DNA of 41,062 nt from Planctomycetia bacterium (lineage in GTDB: Bacteria; Planctomycetota; Planctomycetia; Planctomycetales; Planctomycetaceae), in NCBI GenBank assembly GCA_026400935.1, contig JAPLNX010000524.1, positions 1 through 41,062 of the forward strand, in the 5' to 3' direction. The notes under the pieces are model-generated. The model saw only the letters and a program-made list of their open reading frames with translations. It did not search any database and was not told the origin of the DNA. Shown here piece by piece: positions 34,681 through 41,062 of this stretch (its first letter is position 1; the number at the start of each line of letters is the position of its first letter). The position numbers were made by a program, and so were the translations under genes.

Positions 34681-35343
34681 ATGAATCGACGTCATTTCTT
34701 ACAACACACATTTATTGCTTCACTCGGCGGACTCATGGCATTTGCCGGGTGTCGAGGCACCCAGCACGCGCATGTGCTGAAAGACAACGACAAAGACCTC
34801 GTTGGCAGCCACACGGCAGGTTCCGAAACCTACAAGCCGCTGATTGACGAATCGGTGGCGAAATTGCTTGGACGCGGTTGTGTCGTCAACGAAATTCAGC
34901 CGGCCGCAATGACGATCGGTGAAAAACGACGCATCTGCTTCGTCGGCGTCGAAAACTGCACGTCAGAAGAGATTGGTGACTTCAAAGAGCAGATCTATGA
35001 AATGATCGACTCGAAGATCAACGAGTCGCAGCAGTATCACCAGGTCAGCCGCCGCTATGTCGATTCGGGCTTGAAGCAACTTCGCATTCGCCCCGACGAA
35101 CTGTTCGTCAAAGAGAACCAACGCAACTTCCAGACTGTTATGGAAGAAATGGGCCAGCCGTTTGATTACCTGCTCTATGCCAAGCTGACCTCAGGCACGA
35201 CGAACCAAAACGGCGACTACCAACGCGATTACTTGCTGACGTTGGAATTGGTCAACATTCACAACGGTGACTTCGACAAAGAATCGGCTCGGCTCCGCAA
35301 GGGTTACCACAAATCGTGGCTTGGCAAAGTATTGAAGTATTAA
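34681..35343 (+). CDS. LpoB-like lipoprotein (penicillin-binding-protein activator family)
   Basis: A 220-residue protein. The lipoprotein signal (MNRRHFLQHTFIASLGGLMAFAGC, lipid Cys24) also carries a twin-arginine-like RR. The mature part resembles the LpoB family: ICFVGVENCTSEEIGDFKEQIYEMIDSKINES, RYVDSGLKQLRIRPDELF, MGQPFDYLLYAKLTSGTT. In enterobacteria LpoB activates PBP1b from the outer membrane; planctomycetes have a reduced peptidoglycan machinery, so the partner may differ. ATG 34681 is chosen as the start of the signal. A terminator at 35454 follows. The next gene is a COG3014-like lipoprotein, a pairing that I recall from other bacteria. Confidence 0.75.
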   Translation: MNRRHFLQHTFIASLGGLMAFAGCRGTQHAHVLKDNDKDLVGSHTAGSETYKPLIDESVAKLLGRGCVVNEIQPAAMTIGEKRRICFVGVENCTSEEIGDFKEQIYEMIDSKINESQQYHQVSRRYVDSGLKQLRIRPDELFVKENQRNFQTVMEEMGQPFDYLLYAKLTSGTTNQNGDYQRDYLLTLELVNIHNGDFDKESARLRKGYHKSWLGKVLKY

Positions 35344-35453
35344 GCGTCGTGGCGTGATGCTCCGAATCACGATTTGCTCGCGATGCGGAGTATTGTGCCA
35401 CACTATTCCGACGAAATCCGCATGAACGGCCATCGTCATAGCTCGCCAAAGAA

Positions 35454-35490
35454 GGCATCCGCAGTCACAGAGACTGCGGATGTCTTTCGT
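35454..35490 (+). terminator. Rho-independent terminator after the LpoB-like gene
   Basis: GGCATCCGCAGTC (35454-35466) pairs with GACTGCGGATGTC (35472-35484) around a 5-base loop and is followed by TTTCGTTATTT. It sits 110 bp beyond the LpoB-like stop and before the next lipoprotein. Confidence 0.75.
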
Positions 35491-35538
35491 TATTTGGTCA
35501 GGGTCATTGGTCGTTCGTTATCCCCGACGCGGTCGCGA

Positions 35539-37149
35539 ATGCGATATTTTTGGCGAGCCGGGCGGCGTCGGCCCCCGGACAAAACAGCAAACAGACAAGT
35601 CCGAGGGCTGACACCACCCGGCTCGCCAAGTCTCTCATCGAGCGCCACGCGAGGTCTGCTCAGAAGACCGCTGGCGACGGCTTGCTTGCTGACACTGTTC
35701 TTCGCGACTGGCTGCACTAGCTACGCCGATCGATTGAGGACTGTTCGACAGGACTTTTATTCCGGCAACCTCGATGCGGCTGACCAGTTCGTCAAGAAAG
35801 AGTTGCCCAAGCGGGGACGCTCGAAAGAGGCCGATGTCCTGAAGCTGGAACGAGCGATGGTCGAACTCTCGTCTGGTCGGGCGGCCGACGCGGAACGGAC
35901 GCTGCGAGAAGTTCGCGATCGATTCGATTATCTCGAACAGAAAGACCTCGCCGAAGGAGCCGCGTCCTATCTGACGGACGACACTCATCGGGCTTACGCG
36001 GGCGAGGACTACGAGCGAGTTTTGATTCGCGCTTTCCTCACGCTCAGTAACTTGATGCACGATGGCTCGGATGCGGGAGCCTACGCACTTCAGGTCAATG
36101 CGAAGCAAGAACAGATTATCGAAGCGGGAGCCAAGGAAGGTGCGGAGAACCCGAAGCTTGCATACAAGCGAGTGGCACTTGGAGCCTACGTCAGCGGGAT
36201 GTTGCGTGAAGCGTCGATGCGAGATTACGACGATGCCAAGCGTTCTATTCAGCTCGTGGCAAACTGGGAGCCGGAATTCAAATCGGCGAAACAGGACTTG
36301 GAGCGAGTGACGAACGGTCGGCATTCAGCTCCAGGCAATGGCGTGGCATACGTCTTCACGCTTGTTGGTCGAGGCCCGTACAAAGAAGAACGGAACGAAG
36401 AACCGACTCAAGTGGCGATGTTGATTGCCGACCAGATTTTGTCGGCAGTCTCAAAGCACTCTGTCACGCCGACGCTCGCTCCGGTGAAGGTCCCCGTCGT
36501 TGTTGTCCCGCATAACCAAGTGCAGTCGGTACGAGTTAACGTTGATGGCAATGAGGCCGGATTGACGGAGACGATTACCGATGTCGGCCAACTGGCATCG
36601 CAACAGTTCGATGCCATCTTCCCGCATGTGATGGCTCGCACGGTCGTACGACGATGCGTGAAAAAGGGGTCGCTCTACGCCGCAAAGGAAGCGACCCACG
36701 TCGAGAACCCGCTCGCTGAACTCGCGTTCGATGCGGTTGGAGTTGCCTGGGAAGCGACCGAGAACGCCGACACCCGTTGTTGGGGTTTGTTACCTGACAA
36801 GATTCAAGTCCGTCGCATCGAGCTTCCTGCGGGACGACATCATCTCACTCTGCAAGCGGCGACCGAATCAGGTCAGCCGCTCGGTAATGCCGAACAAGCA
36901 GACTTCGAAGTCTTCGATGGTCGCAACACCTATGTGCTCGCAAACTTTCCGGGGCGATCGTTGGTCGGACAAATCCTCGTCAACCGCGATGCGCGAGGCG
37001 ATTTGACGTCAGGCCCACCATCGCGTCCAGAGTCGCCGCAACTCCCGAAGCATGGCGAGGGAATCTGCTGGCCTCCCAAAGAGCCACTGCCGCCAGTTGT
37101 GGCAGAGCCGCTGCCGCCGGACAACGAGCCGCGAAAACTCGCAGATTGA
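35539..37149 (+). CDS. COG3014-like tetratricopeptide-type lipoprotein
   Basis: From ATG 35539 this is a 536-residue protein. A lipoprotein signal (LLRRPLATACLLTLFFATGC, lipid Cys coded at 35713) leads a helical repeat-like part (DAADQFVKKELPKRG, ADAERTLREVRDRFDYL, YAGEDYERVLIRAFLTLSNLM). A C-terminal beta-rich part (YVFTLVGRGPYKEER...) ends in a Pro-rich tail. It resembles COG3014 lipoproteins found next to LpoB-like genes; the role is unknown. The start is unclear: a palindrome (35550-35629) is read in frame just ahead of the signal, with no ATG between it and the lipobox. The frame is open from 35374, giving up to 591 residues. Confidence 0.7.
   Translation: MRYFWRAGRRRPPDKTANRQVRGLTPPGSPSLSSSATRGLLRRPLATACLLTLFFATGCTSYADRLRTVRQDFYSGNLDAADQFVKKELPKRGRSKEADVLKLERAMVELSSGRAADAERTLREVRDRFDYLEQKDLAEGAASYLTDDTHRAYAGEDYERVLIRAFLTLSNLMHDGSDAGAYALQVNAKQEQIIEAGAKEGAENPKLAYKRVALGAYVSGMLREASMRDYDDAKRSIQLVANWEPEFKSAKQDLERVTNGRHSAPGNGVAYVFTLVGRGPYKEERNEEPTQVAMLIADQILSAVSKHSVTPTLAPVKVPVVVVPHNQVQSVRVNVDGNEAGLTETITDVGQLASQQFDAIFPHVMARTVVRRCVKKGSLYAAKEATHVENPLAELAFDAVGVAWEATENADTRCWGLLPDKIQVRRIELPAGRHHLTLQAATESGQPLGNAEQADFEVFDGRNTYVLANFPGRSLVGQILVNRDARGDLTSGPPSRPESPQLPKHGEGICWPPKEPLPPVVAEPLPPDNEPRKLAD
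35550..35629. repeat. Long inverted repeat upstream of a lipobox (family i)
   Basis: Arm 35550-35580 (TTGGCGAGCCGGGCGGCGTC onwards) pairs with 35599-35629 over 31 bp with four mismatches and an 18-bp loop. Self-symmetry inside each arm (CCGGG...CCCGG) is weaker than in families a, c, d and e. It is read in frame as part of the presumed leader of the COG3014-like lipoprotein. Confidence 0.82.
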
Positions 37150-37283
37150 GATCGCAACGTCGCCCACGCCGATGGTGGTGGGGTTAATCATTCAGAACCG
37201 CTCTTGCTACGCAGGTTCGTGATCGCTTTCTACGATGCCGGCTCGGAATCCGTTCTCGTGCAATCCAAGAAGGGGAATCAACG

Positions 37284-38177
37284 ATGACTCTGCGACGTGG
37301 CTGGCTCTGTTTGATCGTGTTGTTGGGATGTGTTGTGAGCATGGCTTCGGCTGCTGATCCGATTCGGCTTTGGGATGGGGACGCCCCCGGAGCGACCGGC
37401 AAAGAGCCGAAGGACATTCCGACAATCACTCCATATTTGCCTGCCGCTGACAAGACGAGCGGCACGGCAATCGTCGTGTGTCCGGGCGGCGGTTACGGTG
37501 GCCTGGCTGGTCACGAAGGAGAAGGCTATGCGAAGTGGCTCGCAGACAATGGCGTCTCCGCGTTCGTGCTAAAGTATCGACTCGGCTCCGCAGGCTATCG
37601 ACATCCGGTGATGCTCAACGACGTCTCCCGAGCGATTCGGTTGGTCCGATCCCGTGCGTCAGAATGGAAGCTCGACACGAAGCGCGTTGGCGTGATGGGC
37701 AGTAGTGCTGGCGGACATCTCGCATCAACGGCAGTCACGCACTTCGATGCGGGCAAAACTGACGCTGATGACGCCGTCGAGAGACAAAGCTCGCGACCTG
37801 ATTTCGGAGTGCTCTGCTACGCGGTCATCAGCATGGAAGACGGAGTCACTCACGGTGGATCAAAGGCCAATCTACTCGGCCCGAATCCTGACCCAAAGTT
37901 GGTTGAACTGCTCTCGAACGAGAAGCAAGTCACAAAACAAACGCCGCCGTGTTTTGTCTGGAGCACCGGCGATGACAAAGCGGTGCCGGTCACGAACTCG
38001 TTGCGGTTCGTCACAGCGTTGCAGCAGAACGGCATCACTTACGATTTTCACGTCTATCAAAAAGGCCCTCACGGCATTGGCCTGAGCGAGGGACGAAATG
38101 GAGTCCCGGCCAACGACATCCATCCGTGGGGCAAAGACCTGCTTTACTGGATGCGTCAAAATGGGTGGCTCAAATAG
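37284..38177 (+). CDS. Secreted alpha/beta-hydrolase, BD-FAE/acetylesterase type
   Basis: A 297-residue protein. A signal peptide (LCLIVLLGCVVSMASA) precedes an esterase domain: VVCPGGGYGGLAGHEGEGYAKWL with the oxyanion-hole GGG motif, the nucleophile S141 in GVMGSSAGGHLAS, Asp in STGDDKAVPV, and His in KGPHGIGL. The family includes carbohydrate acetyl and feruloyl esterases. AGGGGA lies about 8 bp before ATG 37284. It is a separate unit, 134 bp past the lipoprotein gene. The sugar ester it cleaves is not known. Confidence 0.85.
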   Translation: MTLRRGWLCLIVLLGCVVSMASAADPIRLWDGDAPGATGKEPKDIPTITPYLPAADKTSGTAIVVCPGGGYGGLAGHEGEGYAKWLADNGVSAFVLKYRLGSAGYRHPVMLNDVSRAIRLVRSRASEWKLDTKRVGVMGSSAGGHLASTAVTHFDAGKTDADDAVERQSSRPDFGVLCYAVISMEDGVTHGGSKANLLGPNPDPKLVELLSNEKQVTKQTPPCFVWSTGDDKAVPVTNSLRFVTALQQNGITYDFHVYQKGPHGIGLSEGRNGVPANDIHPWGKDLLYWMRQNGWLK

Positions 38178-38301
38178 TCGAACAGCTTGGAACCGGTTGA
38201 AATCGAAACGCGGCGTTTCAACATGGGCTTTCAATCATGGTTCACGAAAAGATTAGCCAAGAAACTGGATTTCAAAGCCAGCGCTGATTCAGGAAACACT
38301 C

Positions 38302-40881
38302 ATGGAATGGCACGACAATGCGCCGAGAAAAATAAGCAGCACGGCGTTTGATCGAGCCTTGTTTGATCGAGCCTTGATTGGCTTGCGAGCGTTGTTTCAA
38401 CCACAAGCGAGCCCAACGAATAGCTTACGGCGACTTTGTTTGACAAATTGGGCATTGGCTCTGACCTACTTCCTAACCGGCCAATTGGGGCTGCTGTTCT
38501 CAGTTTCTAGCGGACATGCTTCTCCACTTTGGTTGCCATCGGGTGTCGCGCTGGCGGCCGTGATGCTGATGGGATCGCGAGTTCTCCCCGGAATCTGGCT
38601 GGGGGCCTTCGCGGTGAATGTCTTGAGCAACCTGCTTTCCTCGGCACCAATCAGTCTGTTGCCGTTGATATCAGCCGGAATTGGCATCGCGAGTAGTGGG
38701 TGCTTGGCGGCAGTCGTGGGTGCCTCGCTTGTGAAGCGAGTGATTGGAAACCGTAATCCGTTCGAGCGAGTAAGGGACATCGTTTATCTACTTTGTGTCG
38801 GTGGTCTCGTCAGTTGTCTGGTGAGCGCGACTGGCGGGACCATGATTGTGTCCCTGTTTGGAGCGATTCCCTGGTCCCGTTTCCCAGAAACGTTCGTCAC
38901 TTGGTGGATAGGGGACGCGGTGGGTGTTTTCGTGATGACCCCACTCTTCCTGGTTTGGCAGGCCACGACTCATGTCAATCTGAGAGAGCGTTGGCTGGAG
39001 TGCGTGAGCTGTTTCGCTCTGGCCGGTTTCACGAGCTTCTTAGTTTTCGTCAAGACTCCAACGTTGCCATTTGGATTGGTGCTCACGCCGTTCATGCTTC
39101 AGCCGCTCATTCTTTGGGCTGCTGTCCGAACCGGTTCACGCGGGTCAGTTATCGTGATGGTGACCATTTCCTTGATCGCAGTTTGGGGGACGGTACATGT
39201 CCACGGGCCATTCTCTTGGATCACAGGGAGTGACAAGCTACTGATGCTCGATCTCTTCGTGAGCATGAATGTCTTCACGGCATTGTGCATGTCAGCCACT
39301 GTGACTCAGCAGAAGAATGCCGAAAAGCTGTTGCGGAATGTGAATGAAGATCTTGAACAACGAGTGTTACACCGGACAGCGCAGCTCAATCACGCCATCG
39401 AACACCTTGAAACTGAGATCGCTGATCGCCAGCAAATTCAAAACCAACTGGCGGAACGTGGAATCCATCTGCGTTCAATTTTGGAGTCGGTCCCGGAATG
39501 TGTGAAGTTGTTGTCTGAAGACGGAACGCTGCTTGAGATGAACTCCGCCGGTTTGAGAATGATCGAGGCCGACTCGATTTCGCAAGTTGTTGGTAAACGC
39601 GTCGGATTCTTAATCTCTCCCGAGCAGCGTGATGAGTTCCAAGAACTCAATGAACGAGCCTTTGCAGGGGAGTTTGGAGTGCTGGAATACGAGATCGTGG
39701 GATTTAAAGGAACTCGACGTTGGCTGGAGAGTCATGCTTCGCCACTTCGTAATCCCGATGGCAAAATCACGAGCGTGTTATCGGTTACTCGTGACATTAC
39801 AGAGCGCCACCAAACTGATATGCGGTTGCGTGCCAGCGAGACGCGCTTCTCAACAATCTTCCGGGCCAGCCCCATCGGCATCGTTATCACGAACCTGGAA
39901 GACGGGACATATCTCGATGTGAACGATGCGTTCTGTCGCCTCGTCGGCCACTCACGAGAGGAACTCATTGGTCGGAAATCAATCGAACTGAATCACTGGG
40001 TTAACCCCCAGGATCGACTCAAAGTGATTCACGAACTCAAACAGAACAACCCTATCCGGAACTCGGAAGCAGAGTTTCGTCGCAAAGACGGGAGCATCGG
40101 TTACGCGCTCCGGTACCTCGAGCGTCTGATGCTCGACGGACAAGACTGCGTTCTTACGCTTTTCAGCGACATCACCGAAACGAAACGAGCGAACGCTGAG
40201 TTGCTCGCTAGCCGTGAAAATTTGGAAACGCTGTCGCATCAACTCATTTCCGCTCAGGAGAAGGAACGCCGTCATTTAGCCAGAGAGTTGCATGATGAAC
40301 TCGGCCAAGTCCTGACCGCTATGAAGATTCAACTTTTGGGAACACAGCAGTCAGCAGACACCACCACGCGAGCGAAGTTGGACGAAAGCTTGTCGATGAT
40401 CGATCGAGCCATCAATCAGGTGCGCAATTTGTCGCTCGATCTGAGACCGTCTCAACTCGACGATCTGGGCCTCGTGGCCACTTTGCGTTGGTACTTGAAT
40501 AAGCAGTCCGAAATCGCCGGCTTCCAACACTATTTCACGGCCGATCCCGAAGACATTTTTGTTTCGCCAGATTTGGCAACGACGTGTTTTCGAATCACGC
40601 AAGAGGCCGTCACGAATGCGGTCCGTTACGCGGCCCCCAGTGAAATTTTCGTGGAATTGTTTCAACGCGAATTTGAATTGCATCTCACGATTCGCGACAA
40701 CGGGCGAGGATTTGAAGTCACCGAAGCTCAACGACGCTCAGCACGCGGTGATTCGCTCGGCCTAACAGGTATGCGAGAGCGGGCAAATCTTGCCTTCGGA
40801 AATCTCGCAGTCGATTCCACTCCTGGTTCTGGCACCACGATTCATGCTTGGTTTCCGTTGAATTCACGAACAAGCGACTGA
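38302..40881 (+). CDS. MASE1-PAS-PAS sensor histidine kinase (HisKA_3 type)
   Basis: An 859-residue membrane kinase. Residues about 44-335 have a MASE1-like multi-helix sensor (SGHASPLWLPSGVALAAVML, FVTWWIGDAVGVFVMTPLFLVW). A coiled linker (335-385) leads to two PAS domains (about 388-505, 512-630; DITERHQ and DITETKRA ends). The dimerisation helix EKERRHLARELHDELGQVLTAM carries the phospho-acceptor H664, and the ATPase has N772, DNGRGF (799-804), GLTGMRERA and GSGT. Such NarL-type kinases phosphorylate LuxR-type response regulators; none is in view and the partner may lie beyond 41062. AGGAAA is just before ATG 38302. A 15-bp direct repeat near 38346-38375 doubles FDRAL (residues 16-25). Confidence 0.88.
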   Translation: MEWHDNAPRKISSTAFDRALFDRALIGLRALFQPQASPTNSLRRLCLTNWALALTYFLTGQLGLLFSVSSGHASPLWLPSGVALAAVMLMGSRVLPGIWLGAFAVNVLSNLLSSAPISLLPLISAGIGIASSGCLAAVVGASLVKRVIGNRNPFERVRDIVYLLCVGGLVSCLVSATGGTMIVSLFGAIPWSRFPETFVTWWIGDAVGVFVMTPLFLVWQATTHVNLRERWLECVSCFALAGFTSFLVFVKTPTLPFGLVLTPFMLQPLILWAAVRTGSRGSVIVMVTISLIAVWGTVHVHGPFSWITGSDKLLMLDLFVSMNVFTALCMSATVTQQKNAEKLLRNVNEDLEQRVLHRTAQLNHAIEHLETEIADRQQIQNQLAERGIHLRSILESVPECVKLLSEDGTLLEMNSAGLRMIEADSISQVVGKRVGFLISPEQRDEFQELNERAFAGEFGVLEYEIVGFKGTRRWLESHASPLRNPDGKITSVLSVTRDITERHQTDMRLRASETRFSTIFRASPIGIVITNLEDGTYLDVNDAFCRLVGHSREELIGRKSIELNHWVNPQDRLKVIHELKQNNPIRNSEAEFRRKDGSIGYALRYLERLMLDGQDCVLTLFSDITETKRANAELLASRENLETLSHQLISAQEKERRHLARELHDELGQVLTAMKIQLLGTQQSADTTTRAKLDESLSMIDRAINQVRNLSLDLRPSQLDDLGLVATLRWYLNKQSEIAGFQHYFTADPEDIFVSPDLATTCFRITQEAVTNAVRYAAPSEIFVELFQREFELHLTIRDNGRGFEVTEAQRRSARGDSLGLTGMRERANLAFGNLAVDSTPGSGTTIHAWFPLNSRTSD

Positions 40882-40926
40882 CTCCACGAATAGTGAACCA
40901 CCTCGAGTGCTTCCACCGGAGGTCTA

Positions 40927-41062
40927 GTGCCACGACCAAGAAATAACCTGCCATTAGATTTGGAGTGCGGCTTGTTGGATTTTTGTGGTGCGGGTGATGC
41001 GCCGGTGCGGTGGGCAGAACCGAGCTACGGGCTGCGATTGTGTCGGTTTGCCGGTGTAGGTC
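40927..41062 (+). CDS. Possible start of a partial unknown gene
   Basis: From GTG 40927 the frame is open for 45 codons to the window end. GGAGG lies 5 bp upstream. The start reads PRPRNNLPLDLECG, then DAPVRWAEPSYGLRL. It matches nothing I recognise. Given the short length, a chance frame is quite possible. Confidence 0.35.
   Translation, partial: MPRPRNNLPLDLECGLLDFCGAGDAPVRWAEPSYGLRLCRFAGVG

Noticed and set aside
35635-36324. 229-residue leftward frame opposite the COG3014-like lipoprotein
   Set aside because: Antisense shadow; the rightward frame has a lipobox and helical repeats.
40940-41062. Idea that the right edge is the 5' end of another group II intron
   Set aside because: The GTGCG-like start near 40978 is suggestive, but the sequence is too short to show domain I, and an open frame with an SD crosses it.

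Overview
The window looks like chromosomal DNA of a planctomycete (Planctomycetota). It carries a DUF1501 protein with a twin-arginine signal, a secreted PQQ-like propeller protein, a TolB-like propeller protein, several large lipoproteins, a TatC with a very long extra loop, a short Tyr/Asn-rich secreted protein ending in GHHFILDVF, and many long palindromic intergenic elements. Protein assignments come from motif recognition by eye; no database was searched.

Layout. Bases 1-136 are the 3' end of a group II intron (domains V and VI). A phosphotransferase-fold kinase follows (186-1292). Next is a decayed arsenic locus read leftwards: a dead MFS transporter (3127-4090), an ArsI-like C-As lyase fused to a degenerate methyltransferase-like half with a frameshifted tail (2996 to 1936), and ArsR (1878 to 1495). 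From 4257 to 13955 all genes read leftwards: GH57 glucanotransferase/amylase, galT, gcvT, a PQQ-like propeller protein and a 1204-residue AsmA-like protein; a small secreted protein lies just beyond. From 14810 to 20997 genes read rightwards: a membrane-anchored protein, endonuclease IV, a TolB-like propeller protein, a DUF1501 protein and a secreted unknown. Then come a PmtA-like methyltransferase (-), a thioredoxin-like protein (+), a Rossmann/membrane protein, mtnA, tatC, glcE, glcD and a large acetylxylan-esterase-type hydrolase (all -). A hicB antitoxin follows with a twice-frameshifted hicA remnant. The right end (33511-40881, +) holds three lipoproteins (one LpoB-like, one COG3014-like), a BD-FAE-type esterase and a MASE1-PAS-PAS histidine kinase.

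How genes may work together. galT and the GH57 enzyme form a short sugar/glycogen cluster. tatC and mtnA are 11 bp apart and probably co-transcribed. glcD and glcE encode two subunits of glycolate oxidase, with no glcF in view. The LpoB-like and COG3014-like lipoproteins suggest an outer-membrane or peptidoglycan-related module. The DUF1501 protein carries a Tat signal and so is a likely substrate of the Tat pathway to which the encoded TatC belongs.

Most unusual signal. At least six elements are palindromes of palindromes: two long inverted arms, each of which is itself a short palindrome. Cores differ but the architecture is the same. They sit at gene edges, and three are read in frame as protein: inside the Rossmann/membrane protein (23828-23890), at the N-terminus of the TolB-like protein (17186-17229), and directly before the signal peptide of the COG3014-like lipoprotein (35550-35629). 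The window also shows clear gene decay (MFS transporter, ArsI tail, HicA), each lesion readable at base level.
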